A stretch of 64,000 nucleotides of DNA. It comes from Litoditis marina (Eukaryota; Nematoda; Chromadorea; Rhabditida; Rhabditidae). The stretch covers positions 62,001 through 126,000 of the forward strand of contig CAXIWQ010000412.1 of NCBI GenBank assembly GCA_964036275.1. The letters are read 5' to 3'. Below the pieces are notes generated by a model. That model had not been told where the DNA came from. It did not search any database and saw nothing but the letters and a program-made list of their open reading frames with translations. Both the position numbers and the translations under genes were made by a program. This document shows positions 25,201 through 39,060 of the stretch, piece by piece. The stretch's first letter is position 1. Every line of letters starts with the position of its first letter.

Positions 25201-28089
25201 TGTGGCTGTGCGCCACAGAATATAAAGTCGTACTAGGTTTTTGTAGCTGGGAGCAACAGACTTGATAGCCGTATAAGCTTTTTCTGTAGCTGCAAGCCAA
25301 AGAGTCGATAACAGCGTTAATTCGTATTTTGTGGCTGTGCGCCACAGAATATATAGTCGTATTAGGTTCTTGTAGCTGTGAGCAACACACTTGGTAGCCG
25401 TATAAGCTTTTTTTCTGTAGCTGCAAGCCAAAGAGTCGATAACAGCGTTAATTCGTATTTTGTGGCTGTGCGCCACAGAATATAAAGTCGTATTAGGTTT
25501 TTGTAGCTGGGAGCAACAGACTTGATAGCCGTATAAGCTTTTTCTGTAGCTGCAAGCCAAAGAGTCGATAACAGCGTTAATTTGTATTTTGTGGCTGCGC
25601 GCCACAGAATATATAGTCGTATTAGGTTCTTGTAGCTGTGAGCAACACACTTGGTAGCCGTATAAGCTTTTTTCTGTAGCTGCAAGCCAAAGAGTCGATA
25701 ACAGCGTTAATTCGTATTTTGTGGCTGTGCGCCACAGAATAGATTGTCGTATTAGGTTTTTGTAGCTGGGAGCAACAGATTTGATAGCCGTATGAACTTT
25801 TTCCTGTAGCTGCAAGGCAAAGAGCCAATAACCGCGTTAATTTATCTTTTGTGGCTGTGCGCCACAGAATATAAAGTCGTATTAGGTTTTTGTAGCTGGG
25901 AGCAACAGACTTGATAGCCGTATAAGCTTTTTCTGTAGCTGCAAGCCAAAGAGTCGATAACAGCGTTAATTCGTATTTTGTGGCTGTGCGCCACAGAATA
26001 TATAGTCGTATTAGGTTCTTGTAGCTGTGAGCAACACACTTGGTAGCCGTATAAGCTTTTTTCTGTAGCTGCAAGCCAAAGAGTCGATAACAGCGTTAAT
26101 TCGTATTTTGTGGCTGTGCGCCACAGAATAGATTGTCGTATTAGGTTTTTGTAGCTGGGAGCAACAGACGTGATAGCCGTATGAACTGTTCTCTGTAAGT
26201 GCAAGCCACAGAGTCAATAACCGCGTTAATTCGTGTTTTCTGCTTGTGCACCACAGAAAAGATTGTCGTATTAGGTTTTTGTAGCTGGGAGCAACAGACT
26301 TGATAGCCGTATAAACTTTTTCCTGTAGCTGCAAGGCAAAGAGTCAATAACCGCGTTAAACTGTCTTTTGTGGCTGTGCGCCACAGGATATACAGTCGTA
26401 TTAGGTTTTTGTAGTTGTGAGCAACAGACTTGATAGCCGTGTGATTTTTTTTCTGTAACTGCAAGCCGAAAAGTCGATAACCGCGTTAATTCGTATTTCG
26501 TGGCTGTGCGCCACAGAATAGATAGTCGTATTCGGTTCTTGTAGCTGGGAGCAACAAACTTGATAGCCGTATGAACTTTTTCCTGTAGCTGCAAGGCAAA
26601 GAGTCAATAACCGCGTTAATTTGTCTTTTGTGGCTGTGCGCCACAGAATATAAAGTCGTATTAGGTTTTTGTAGCTGGGAGCAACAGACTTGATAGCCGT
26701 ATAAGCTTTTTCTGTAGCTGCAAGCCAAAGAGTCGATAACAGCGTTAATTCGTATTTTGTGGCTGTGCGCCACAGAATATATAGTCGTATTAGGTTCTTG
26801 TAGCTGTGAGCAACACACTTGGTAGCCGTATAAGCTTTTTTCTGTAGCTGCAAGCCAAAGAGTCGATAACAGCGTTAATTCGTATTTTGTGGCTGTGCGC
26901 CACAGAATAGATTGTCGTATTAGGTTTTTGTAGCTGGGAGCAACAGATTTGATAGCCGTATGAACTGTTCTCTGTAAATGCAAGCCAAAGAGTCGATAAC
27001 CGCGTTAATTCGTATTTCGTGGCTGTGCGCCACAAAATATATAGTCGTATTAGGTTTTTGTAGCTGGGAGCAACAGACTTGATAGCCGTATAAACTTTTT
27101 TCTGTAGCTGCAAGGCAAAGAGTCAATAACCGCGTTAATTCGTCTTTTGTGGCTGTGCGCCACAAAATAGATAGTCGTGTTAGGTCTTTGTAGCTGGGAG
27201 CAACAGACTGGATAGCCGTATGAACTTTTCTCTGTAACTGCAAGCCAAAGAGTCGATAACCGCGTTAATTTGTCTTTTGTGGCTGTGCGCCACAGAATAT
27301 AAAGTCGTATTAGGTTTTTGTAGCTGGGAGCAACAGACGTGATAGCCGTATGAACTGTTCTCTGTAAGTGCAAGCCACAGAGTCAATAACCGCGTTAATT
27401 CGTATTTTCTGCTTGTGCACCACAGAAAAGATTGTCGTATTAGGTTTTTGTAGCTGGGAGCAACAGACTTGATAGCCGTATAAACTTTTTCCTGTAGCTG
27501 CAAGGCAAAGAGTCAATAACCGCGTTAAACTGTCTTTTGTGGCTGTGCGCCACAGGATATACAGTCGTATTAGGTTTTTGTAGTTGTGAGCAACAGACTT
27601 GATAGCCGTGTGATTTTTTTTTCTGTAACTGCAAGCCGAAAAGTCGATAACCGCGTTAATTCGTATTTCGTGGCTGTGCGCCACAGAATAAATAGTCGTA
27701 TTAGGTTCTTGTAGCTGGGAGCAACAAACTTGATAGCCGTATGAACTTTTTCCTGTAGCTGCAAGGCAAAGAGTCAATAACCGCGTTAATTTGTCTTTTG
27801 TGGCTGTGCGCCACAGAATATAAAGTCGTATTAGGTTTTTGTAGCTGGGAGCAACAGACTTGATAGCCGTATAAGCTTTTTCTGTAGCTGCAAGCCAAAG
27901 AGTCGATAACAGCGTTAATTCGTATTTTGTGGCTGTGCGCCACAGAATTTATAGTCGTATTAGGTTCTTGTAGCTGTGAGCAACACACTTGGTAGCCGTA
28001 TAAGTTTTTTTCTGTAGCTGCAAGCCAAAGAGTCGATAACAGCGTTAATTCGTATTTTGTGGCTGTGCGCCACAGAATAGATTGTCGTA

Positions 28090-29651
28090 TTAGGTTTTTG
28101 TAGCTGGGAGCAACAGATTTGATAGCCGTATGAACTGTTCTCTGTAAATGCAAGCCAAAGAGTCGATAACCGCGTAAATTCGTATTTCGTGGCTGTGCGC
28201 CACAGAATAGATAGTCGTATTACTTTCTTGTAGCTGGGAGCAACAGACTTGATAGCCGTATAAATTTTTTTCTGTAGCTGCAAGGCAAAGAGGTAATAAT
28301 CGCGTTAATTTGTCTTTTGTGGCTGTGCGCCACAGAATATAAAGTCGTATTAGGTTTTTGTAGCCATGAGCAACAGACTTGATAGCCGTATAAACTTTTT
28401 TCTGTAGCTGCAAGCCAAAGAGTCGATAACAGCGTTAATTCGTATTTTGTGGCTGTGCGCCACAGAATATATAGTCGTATTAGGTTCTTGTAGCTGTGAG
28501 CAACACACTTGGTAGCCGTATAAGCTTTTTTTCTGTAGCTGCAAGGCAAAGAGTCAATAACCGCGTTAATTTGTCTTTTGTGGCTGTGCGCCACAGAATA
28601 TAAAGTCGTATTAGGTTTTTGTAGCTGGGAGCAACAGACTTGATAGCCGTATAAGCTTTTTCTGTAGCTGCAAGCCAAAGAGTCGATAACAGCGTTAATT
28701 CGTATTTTGTGGCTGTGCGCCACAGAATATATAGTCGTATTAGGTTCTTGTAGCTGTGAGCAACACACTTGGTAGCCGTATAAGCTTTTTTTCTGTAGCT
28801 GCAAGCCAAAGAGTCGATAACAGCGTTAATTCGTATTTTGTGGCGCACAGCCACAAAATAGATTGTCGTATTAGGTTTTTGTAGCTGGGAGCAACAGATT
28901 TGATAGCCGTATGAACTGTTCTCTGTAAATGCAAGCCAAAGAGTCGATAACCGCGTAAATTCGTATTTCGTGGCTGTGCGCCACAGAATAGATAGTCGTA
29001 TTACTTTCTTGTAGCTGGGAGCAACAGACTTGATAGCCGTATAAATTTTTTTCTGTAGCTGCAAGGCAAAGAGGTAATAATCGCGTTAATTTGTCTTTTG
29101 TGGCTGTGCGCCACAGAATATAAAGTCGTATTAGGTTTTTGTAGCCATGAGCAACAGACTTGATAGCCGTATAAACTTTTTTCTGTAGCTGCAAGCCAAA
29201 GAGTCGATAACAGCGTTAATTCGTATTTTGTGGCTGTGCGCCACAGAATATATAGTCGTATTAGGTTCTTGTAGCTGTGAGCAACACACTTGGTAGCCGT
29301 ATAAGCTTTTTTTCTGTAGCTGCAAGGCAAAGAGTCAATAACCGCGTTAATTTGTCTTTTGTGGCTGTGCGCAACAGAATATAAAGTCGTATTAGGTTTT
29401 TGTAGCTGGGAGCAACAGACTTGATAGCCGTATAAGCTTTTTCTGTAGCTGCAAGCCAAAGAGTCGATAACAGCGTTAATTCGTATTTTGTGGCTGTGCC
29501 ACAGAATATATAGTCGTATTAGGTTCTTGTAGCTGTGAGCAACACACTTGGTAGCCGTATAAGCTTTTTTTCTGTAGCTGCAAGCCAAAGAGTCGATAAC
29601 AGCGTTAATTCGTATTTTGTGGCTGTGCGCCACAGAATAGATTGTCGTATT
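28090..29651. repeat. Higher-order repeat: two tandem copies of 781 bp (6 monomers)
   Basis: Copy 1 is about 28,090-28,870 and copy 2 about 28,871-29,651, with corresponding variants at a constant 781 bp offset. They differ at their C-unit hairpins: copy 1 has the loop inversion at 28,834-28,860, and copy 2 has a shortened loop at 29,490-29,503 in a different monomer. Confidence 0.75.
28834..28860. other. Hairpin with inverted loop (unique copy)
   Basis: The C-unit hairpin here has the usual left arm TATTTTGTGGC, but the loop reads GCACA, the reverse complement of the normal TGTGC. The right arm is GCCACAAAATA, a perfect complement of the left arm, whereas monomers of this type normally have GCCACAGAATA. 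I found no other copy with this loop. It looks like a local inversion or template switch at the inverted repeat. Confidence 0.85.
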
Positions 29652-32600
29652 AGGTTTTTGTAGCTGGGAGCAACAGATTTGATAGCCGTATGAACTGTTC
29701 TCTGTAAATGCAAGCCAAAGAGTCGATAACCGCGTAAATTCGTATTTCGTGGCTGTGCGCCACAGAATATAAAGTCGTATTAGGTTTTTGTAGCTGGGAG
29801 CAACAGACTTGGTAGCCGTATATACTTTTTTCTGTAGCTGCAAGCCAAAGAGTCGATAACAGCGTTAATTCGTATTTTGTGGCTGTGCGCCACAGAATAG
29901 ATTGTCGTATTAGGTTTTTGTAGCTGGGAGCAACAGATTTGATAGCCGTATGAACTGTTCTCTGTAAATGCAAGCCAAAGAGTCGATAACCGCGTAAATT
30001 CGTATTTCGTGGCTGTGCGCCACAGAATAGATAGTCGTATTAGGTTCTTGTAGCTGGGAGCAACAAACTTGATAGCCGTATGAACTTTTTCCTGTAGCTG
30101 CAAGGCAAAGAGTCAATAACCGCGTTAATTTGTCTTTTGTGGCTGTGCGCCACAGAATATAAAGTCGTATTAGGTTTTTGTAGCTGGGAGCAACAGACTT
30201 GATAGCCGTATAAGCTTTTTCTGTAGCTGCAAGCCAAAGAGTCGATAACAGCGTTAATTCGTATTTTGTGGCTGTGCGCCACAGAATATATAGTCGTATT
30301 AGGTTCTTGTAGCTGTGAGCAACACACTTGGTAGCCGTATAAGCTTTTTTCTGTAGCTGCAAGCCAAAGAGTCGATAACAGCGTTAATTCGTATTTTGTG
30401 GCTGTGCGCCACAGAATAGATTGTCGTATTAGGTTTTTGTAGCTGGGAGCAACAGATTTGATAGCCGTATGAACTGTTCTCTGTAAATGCAAGCCAAAGA
30501 GTCGATAACCGCGTAAATTCGTATTTCGTGGCTGTGCGCCACAGAATAGATAGTCGTATTACTTTCTTGTAGCTGGGAGCAACAGACTTGATAGCCGTAT
30601 AAACTTTTTTCTGTAGCTGCAAGGCAAAGAGGTAATAATCGCGTTAATTTGTCTTTTGTGGCTGTGCGCCACAGAATATAAAGTCGTATTAGGTTTTTGT
30701 AGCCATGAGCAACAGACTTGATAGTCGTATAAACTTTTTTCTGTAGCTGCAAGGCAAAGAGTCAATAACCGCGTTAATTTGTCTTTTGTGGCTGTGCGCC
30801 ACAGAATATAAAGTCGTATTAGGTTTTTGTAGCTGGGAGCAACAGACTTGATAGCCGTATAAGCTTTTTCTGTAGCTGCAAGCCAAAGAGTCGATAACAG
30901 CGTTAATTCGTATTTTGTGGCTGTGCGCCACAGAATATATAGTCGTATTAGGTTCTTGTAGCTGTGAGCAACACACTTGGTAGCCGTATAAGCTTTTTTT
31001 CTGTAGCTGCAAGCCAAAGAGTCGATAACAGCGTTAATTCGTATTTTGTGGCTGTGCGCCACAGAATATAAAGTCGTATTAGATTTTTGTAGCTGGGAGC
31101 AACAGACTTGATAGCCGTATAAGCTTTTTCTGTAGCTGCAAGCCAAAGAGTCGATAACAGCGTTAATTTGTATTTTGTGGCTGTGCGCCACAGAATATAT
31201 AGTCGTATTAGGTTCTTGTAGCTGTGAGCAACACACTTGGTAGCCGTATAAGCTTTTTTCTGTAGCTGCAAGCCAAAGAGTCGATAACAGCGTTAATTCG
31301 TATTTTGTGGCTGTGCGCCACAGAATAGATTGTCGTATTAGGTTTTTGTAGCTGGGAGCAACAGATTTGATAGCCGTATGAACTGTTCTCTGTAAATGCA
31401 AGCCAAAGAGTCGATAACCGCGTAAATTCGTATTTCGTGGCTGTGCGCCACAGAATAGATAGTCGTATTACTTTCTTGTAGCTGGGAGCAACAGACTTGA
31501 TAGCCGTATAAACTTTTTTCTGTAGCTGCAAGGCAAAGAGGTAATAATCGCGTTAATTTGTCTTTTGTGGCTGTGCGCCACAGAATATAAAGTCGTATTA
31601 GGTTTTTGTAGCCATGAGCAACAGACTTGATAGCCGTATAAACTTTTTTCTGTAGCTGCAAGGCAAAGAGTCAATAACCGCGTTAATTTGTCTTTTGTGG
31701 CTGTGCGCCACAGAATATAAAGTCGTATTAGGTTTTTGTAGCTGGGAGCAACAGACTTGATAGCCGTATAAGCTTTTTCTGTAGCTGCAAGCCAAAGAGT
31801 CGATAACAGCGTTAATTCGTATTTTGTGGCTGTGCGCCACAGAATATATAGTCGTATTAGGTTCTTGTAGCTGTGAGCAACACACTTGGTAGCCGTATAA
31901 GCTTTTTTCTGTAGCTGCAAGCCAAAGAGTCGATAACAGCGTTAATTCGTATTTTGTGGCTGTGCGCCACAGAATATAAAGTCGTATTAGGTTTTTGTAG
32001 CTGGGAGCAACAGACTTGATAGCCGTATAAGCTTTTTCTGTAGCTGCAAGCCAAAGAGTCGATAACAGCGTTAATTTGTATTTTTGTGGCTGTGCGCCAC
32101 AGAATATATAGTCGTATTAGGTTCTTGTAGCTGTGAGCAACACACTTGGTAGCCGTATAAGCTTTTTTCTGTAGCTGCAAGCCAAAGAGTCGATAACAGC
32201 GTTAATTCGTATTTTGTGGCTGTGCGCCACAGAATAGATTGTCGTATTAGGTTTTTGTAGCTGGGAGCAACAGATTTGATAGCCGTATGAACTTTTTCCT
32301 GTAGCTGCAAGGCAAAGAGTCAATAACCGCGTTAATTTATCTTTTGTGGCTGTGCGCCACAGAATATAAAGTCGTATTAGGTTTTGTAGCTGGGAGCAAC
32401 AGACTTGATAGCCGTATAAGCTTTTTCTGTAGCTGCAAGCCAAAGAGTCGATAACAGCGTTAATTTGTATTTTGTGGCTGTGCGCCACAGAATATATAGT
32501 CGTATTAGGTTCTTGTAGCTGTGAGCAACACACTTGGTAGCCGTATAAGCTTTTTTCTGTAGCTGCAAGCCAAAGAGTCGATAACAGCGTTAATTCGTAT

Positions 32601-33803
32601 TTTGTGGCTGTGCGCCACAGAATAGATTGTCGTATTAGGTTTTTGTAGCTGGGAGCAACAGATTTGATAGCCGTATGAACTGTTCTCTGTAAATGCAAGC
32701 CAAAGAGTCGATAACCGCGTAAATTCGTATTTCGTGGCTGTGCGCCACAGAATATAAAGTCGTATTAGGTTTTGTAGCTGGGAGCAACAGACTTGGTAGC
32801 CGTATATACTTTTTTCTGTAGCTGCAAGCCAAAGAGTCGATAACAGCGTTAATTCGTATTTTGTGGCTGTGCGCCACAGAATAGATTGTCGTATTAGGTT
32901 TTTGTAGCTGGGAGCAACAGATTTGATAGCCGTATGAACTGTTCTCTGTAAATGCAAGCCAAAGAGTCGATAACCGCGTAAATTCGTATTTCGTGGCTGT
33001 GCGCCACAGAATAGATAGTCGTATTAGGTTCTTGTAGCTGGGAGCAACAAACTTGATAGCCGTATGAACTTTTTCCTGTAGCTGCAAGGCAAAGAGTCAA
33101 TAACCGCGTTAATTTGTCTTTTGTGGCTGTGCGCCACAGAATATAAAGTCGTATTAGGTTTTTGTAGCTGGGAGCAACAGATTTGATAGCCGTATGAACT
33201 GTTCTCTGTAAATGCAAGCCAAAGAGTCGATAACCGCGTAAATTCGTATTTCGTGGCTGTGCGCCACAGAATAGATAGTCGTATTAGGTTCTTGTAGCTG
33301 GGAGCAACACACTTGGTAGCCGTATAAGCTTTTTTCTGTAGCTGCAAGCCAAAGAGTCGATAACAGCGTTAATTCGTATTTTGTGGCTGTGCGCCACAGA
33401 ATAGATTGTCGTATTAGGTTTTTGTAGCTGGGAGCAACAGATTTGATAGCCGTATGAACTTTTTCCTGTAGCTGCAAGGCAAAGAGTCAATAACCGCGTT
33501 AATTTATCTTTTGTGGCTGTGCGCCACAGAATATAAAGTCGTATTAGGTTTTTGTAGCTGGGAGCAACAGACTTGATAGCCGTATAAGCTTTTTCTGTAG
33601 CTGCAAGCCAAAGAGTCGATAACAGCGTTAATTTGTATTTTGTGGCTGTGCGCCACAGAATATATAGTCGTATTAGGTTCTTGTAGCTGTGAGCAACACA
33701 CTTGGTAGCCGTATAAGCTTTTTTTCTGTAGCTGCAAGCCAAAGAGTCGATAACAGCGTTAATTCGTATTTTGTGGCTGTGCGCCACAGAATAGATTGTC
33801 GTA

Positions 33804-35361
33804 TTAGGTTTTTGTAGCTGGGAGCAACAGATTTGATAGCCGTATGAACTGTTCTCTGTAAATGCAAGCCAAAGAGTCGATAACCGCGTAAATTCGTATT
33901 TCGTGGCTGTGCGCCACAGAATATAAAGTCGTATTAGGTTTTTGTAGCTGGGAGCAACAGACTTGGTAGCCGTATATACTTTTTTCTGTAGCTGCAAGCC
34001 AAAGAGTCGATAACAGCGTTAATTCGTATTTTGTGGCTGTGCGCCACAGAATAGATTGTCGTATTAGGTTTTTGTAGTTGGGAGCAACAGATTTGATAGC
34101 CGTATGAACTGTTCTCTGTAAATGCAAGCCAAAGAGTCGATAACCGCGTAAATTCGTATTTCGTGGCTGTGCGCCACAGAATAGATAGTCGTATTAGGTT
34201 CTTGTAGCTGGGAGCAACAAACTTGATAGCCGTATGAACTTTTTCCTGTAGCTGCAAGGCAAAGAGTCAATAACCGCGTTAATTTGTCTTTTGTGGCTGT
34301 GCGCCACAGAATATAAAGTCGTATTAGGTTTTTGTAGCTGGGAGCAACAGACTTGATAGCCGTATAAGCTTTTTCTGTAGCTGCAAGCCAAAGAGTCGAT
34401 AACAGCGTTAATTCGTATTTTGTGGCTGTGCGCCACAGAATATATAGTCGTATTAGGTTCTTGTAGCTGTGAGCAACACACTTGGTAGCCGTATAAGCTT
34501 TTTTCTGTAGCTGCAAGCCAAAGAGTCGATAACAGCGTTAATTCGTATTTTGTGGCTGTGCGCCACAGAATAGATTGTCGTATTAGGTTTTTGTAGCTGG
34601 GAGCAACAGATTTGATAGCCGTATGAACTGTTCTCTGTAAATGCAAGCCAAAGAGTCGATAACCGCGTAAATTCGTATTTCGTGGCTGTGCGCCACAGAA
34701 TATAAAGTCGTATTAGGTTTTTGTAGCTGGGAGCAACAGACTTGGTAGCCGTATATACTTTTTTCTGTAGCTGCAAGCCAAAGAGTCGATAACAGCGTTA
34801 ATTCGTATTTTGTGGCTGTGCGCCACAGAATAGATTGTCGTATTAGGTTTTTGTAGTTGGGAGCAACAGATTTGATAGCCGTATGAACTGTTCTCTGTAA
34901 ATGCAAGCCAAAGAGTCGATAACCGCGTAAATTCGTATTTCGTGGCTGTGCGCCACAGAATAGATAGTCGTATTAGGTTCTTGTAGCTGGGAGCAACAAA
35001 CTTGATAGCCGTATGAACTTTTTCCTGTAGCTGCAAGGCAAAGAGTCAATAACCGCGTTAATTTGTCTTTTGTGGCTGTGCGCCACAGAATATAAAGTCG
35101 TATTAGGTTTTTGTAGCTGGGAGCAACAGACTTGATAGCCGTATAAGCTTTTTCTGTAGCTGCAAGCCAAAGAGTCGATAACAGCGTTAATTCGTATTTT
35201 GTGGCTGTGCGCCACAGAATATATAGTCGTATTAGGTTCTTGTAGCTGTGAGCAACACACTTGGTAGCCGTATAAGCTTTTTTCTGTAGCTGCAAGCCAA
35301 AGAGTCGATAACAGCGTTAATTCGTATTTTGTGGCTGTGCGCCACAGAATAGATTGTCGTA
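33804..35361. repeat. Higher-order repeat: two tandem copies of 779 bp (6 monomers)
   Basis: Copies are about 33,804-34,582 and 34,583-35,361. Both carry the private substitution 'gtagttggg' (34,074 and 34,853), rare in this domain, and the 'gtatatac' monomer. By eye the copies look essentially identical, so this is a recent duplication. Confidence 0.8.
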
Positions 35362-38300
35362 TTAGGTTTTTGTAGCTGGGAGCAACAGATTTGATAGCCG
35401 TATGAACTGTTCTCTGTAAATGCAAGCCAAAGAGTCGATAACCGCGTAAATTCGTATTTCGTGGCTGTGCGCCACAGAATAGATAGTCGTATTACTTTCT
35501 TGTAGCTGGGAGCAACAGACTTGATAGCCGTATAAACTTTTTTCTGTAGCTGCAAGGCAAAGAGGTAATAATCGCGTTAATTTGTCTTTTGTGGCTGTGC
35601 GCCACAGAATATAAAGTCGTATTAGGTTTTTGTAGCCATGAGCAACAGACTTGATAGCCGTATAAACTTTTTTCTGTAGCTGCAAGGCAAAGAGTCAATA
35701 ACCGCGTTAATTTGTCTTTTGTGGCTGTGCGCCACAGAATATAAAGTCGTATTAGGTTTTTGTAGCTGGGAGCAACAGACTTGATAGCCGTATAAGCTTT
35801 TTCTGTAGCTGCAAGCCAAAGAGTCGATAACAGCGTTAATTCGTATTTTGTGGCTGTGCGCCACAGAATATATAGTCGTATTAGGTTCTTGTAGCTGTGA
35901 GCAACACACTTGGTAGCCGTATAAGCTTTTTTTCTGTAGCTGCAAGCCAAAGAGTCGATAACAGCGTTAATTCGTATTTTGTGGCTGTGCGCCACAGAAT
36001 ATAAAGTCGTATTAGGTTTTTGTAGCTGGGAGCAACAGACTTGATAGCCGTATAAGCTTTTTCTGTAGCTGCAAGCCAAAGAGTCGATAACAGCGTTAAT
36101 TTGTATTTTGTGGCTGTGCGCCACAGAATATATAGTCGTATTAGGTTCTTGTAGCTGTGAGCAACACACTTGGTAGCCGTATAAGCTTTTTTCTGTAGCT
36201 GCAAGCCAAAGAGTCGATAACAGCGTTAATTCGTATTTTGTGGCTGTGCGCCACAGAATAGATTGTCGTATTAGGTTTTTGTAGCTGGGAGCAACAGATT
36301 TGATAGCCGTATGAACTGTTCTCTGTAAATGCAAGCCAAAGAGTCGATAACCGCGTAAATTCGTATTTCGTGGCTGTGCGCCACAGAATAGATAGTCGTA
36401 TTACTTTCTTGTAGCTGGGAGCAACAGACTTGATAGCCGTATAAACTTTTTTCTGTAGCTGCAAGGCAAAGAGGTAATAATCGCGTTAATTTGTCTTTTG
36501 TGGCTGTGCGCCACAGAATATAAAGTCGTATTAGGTTTTTGTAGCCATGAGCAACAGACTTGATAGCCGTATAAACTTTTTTCTGTAGCTGCAAGGCAAA
36601 GAGTCAATAACCGCGTTAATTTGTCTTTTGTGGCTGTGCGCCACAGAATATAAAGTCGTATTAGGTTTTTGTAGCTGGGAGCAACAGACTTGATAGCCGT
36701 ATAAGCTTTTTCTGTAGCTGCAAGCCAAAGAGTCGATAACAGCGTTAATTCGTATTTTGTGGCTGTGCGCCACAGAATATATAGTCGTATTAGGTTCTTG
36801 TAGCTGTGAGCAACACACTTGGTAGCCGTATAAGCTTTTTTTCTGTAGCTGCAAGCCAAAGAGTCGATAACAGCGTTAATTCGTATTTTGTGGCTGTGCG
36901 CCACAGAATATAAAGTCGTATTAGGTTTTTGTAGCTGGGAGCAACAGACTTGATAGCCGTATAAGCTTTTTCTGTAGCTGCAAGCCAAAGAGTCGATAAC
37001 AGCGTTAATTTGTATTTTGTGGCTGTGCGCCACAGAATATATAGTCGTATTAGGTTCTTGTAGCTGTGAGCAACACACTTGGTAGCCGTATAAGCTTTTT
37101 TCTGTAGCTGCAAGCCAAAGAGTCGATAACAGCGTTAATTCGTATTTTGTGGCTGTGCGCCACAGAATAGATTGTCGTATTAGGTTTTTGTAGCTGGGAG
37201 CAACAGATTTGATAGCCGTATGAACTTTTTCCTGTAGCTGCAAGGCAAAGAGTCAATAACCGCGTTAATTTATCTTTTGTGGCTGTGCGCCACAGAATAT
37301 AAAGTCGTATTAGGTTTTTGTAGCTGGGAGCAACAGACTTGATAGCCGTATAAGCTTTTTCTGTAGCTGCAAGCCAAAGAGTCGATAACCGCGTTAATTC
37401 GTATTTTGTGGCTGTGCGCCACAGAATAGATTGTCGTATTAGGTTTTTGTAGCTGGGAGCAACAGATTTGATAGCCGTATAAACTTTTTTCTGTAGCTGC
37501 AAGGCAAAGAGTCAATAACCGCGTTAATTTGTCTTTTGTGGCTGTGCGCCACAGAATATAAAGTCGTATTAGGTTTTTGTAGCTGGGAGCAACAGACTTG
37601 ATAGCCGTATAAGCTTTTTCTGTAGCTGCAAGCCAAAGAGTCGATAACAGCGTTAATTCGTATTTTGTGGCTGTGCGCCACAGAATATATAGTCGTATTA
37701 GGTTCTTGTAGCTGTGAGCAACACACTTGGTAGCCGTATAAGCTTTTTTTCTGTAGCTGCAAGCCAAAGAGTCGATAACAGCGTTAATTCGTATTTTGTG
37801 GCTGTGCGCCACAGAATATAAAGTCGTATTAGGTTTTTGTAGCTGGGAGCAACAGACTTGATAGCCGTATAAGCTTTTTCTGTAGCTGCAAGCCAAAGAG
37901 TCGATAACAGCGTTAATTTGTATTTTGTGGCTGTGCGCCACAGAATATATAGTCGTATTAGGTTCTTGTAGCTGTGAGCAACACACTTGGTAGCCGTATA
38001 AGCTTTTTTCTGTAGCTGCAAGCCAAAGAGTCGATAACAGCGTTAATTCGTATTTTGTGGCTGTGCGCCACAGAATAGATTGTCGTATTAGGTTTTTGTA
38101 GCTGGGAGCAACAGATTTGATAGCCGTATGAACTGTTCTCTGTAAATGCAAGCCAAAGAGTCGATAACCGCGTAAATTCGTATTTCGTGGCTGTGCGCCA
38201 CAGAATAGATAGTCGTATTACTTTCTTGTAGCTGGGAGCAACAGACTTGATAGCCGTATGAACTTTTTTCTGTAGCTGCAAGGCAAAGAGGTAATAATCG

Positions 38301-39060
38301 CGTTAATTTGTCTTTTGTGGCTGTGCGCCACAGAATATAAAGTCGTATTAGGTTTTTGTAGCCATGAGCAACAGACTTGATAGCCGTATAAACTTTTTTC
38401 TGTAGCTGCAAGGCAAAGAGTCAATAACCGCGTTAATTTGTCTTTTGTGGCTGTGCGCCACAGAATATAAAGTCGTATTAGGTTTTTGTAGCTGGGAGCA
38501 ACAGACTTGATAGCCGTATAAGCTTTTTCTGTAGCTGCAAGCCAAAGAGTCGATAACAGCGTTAATTCGTATTTTGTGGCTGTGCGCCACAGAATATATA
38601 GTCGTATTAGGTTCTTGTAGCTGTGAGCAACACACTTGGTAGCCGTATAAGCTTTTTTTCTGTAGCTGCAAGCCAAAGAGTCGATAACAGCGTTAATTCG
38701 TATTTTGTGGCTGTGCGCCACAGAATATAAAGTCGTATTAGGTTTTTGTAGCTGGGAGCAACAGACTTGATAGCCGTATAAGCTTTTTCTGTAGCTGCAA
38801 GCCAAAGAGTCGATAACAGCGTTAATTTGTATTTTGTGGCTGTGCGCCACAGAATATATAGTCGTATTAGGTTCTTGTAGCTGTGAGCAACACACTTGGT
38901 AGCCGTATAAGCTTTTTTCTGTAGCTGCAAGCCAAAGAGTCGATAACAGCGTTAATTCGTATTTTGTGGCTGTGCGCCACAGAATAGATTGTCGTATTAG
39001 GTTTTTGTAGCTGGGAGCAACAGATTTGATAGCCGTATGAACTTTTTCCTGTAGCTGCAA
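35362..39060. repeat. Higher-order repeat of 909 bp (7 monomers), about four tandem copies
   Basis: Matching monomer series start near 35,362, 36,271, about 37,180 (partly altered) and 38,088, 908-909 bp apart. The unit also occurs at 30,429-31,337 and, in a related form, at 24,843-25,750. The order of monomer types (the 'tattactttctt', 'gtagccatgag', 'ggtaataatcgcg' and 'ttaatttgtatttt' forms) is the same in each. Confidence 0.75.

Larger units (their letters stand above)
21335..28413. repeat. Long direct repeat at 5,715 bp offset (21,335-22,698 and 27,050-28,413)
   Basis: About 1.36 kb of consecutive monomers, with the same order of variants ('gtcgtgttaggtc', 'gacgtgatag', 'ttttctgcttg', 'gccgtgtgattttt', 'ggtaataatcgcg'), appears twice at a constant offset of 5,715 bp. 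The intervening DNA is type II satellite. Confidence 0.75.
23155..31012. repeat. Long direct repeat at 6,495 bp offset (23,155-24,517 and 29,650-31,012)
   Basis: A run of about 1.36 kb matches at a constant offset of 6,495 bp, including the unusual 'gacttggtagccgtatatac' monomer (near 23,310 and 29,806). That monomer also recurs near 32,790, 33,960 and 34,740, so it marks several copies of one higher-order unit. Confidence 0.75.
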
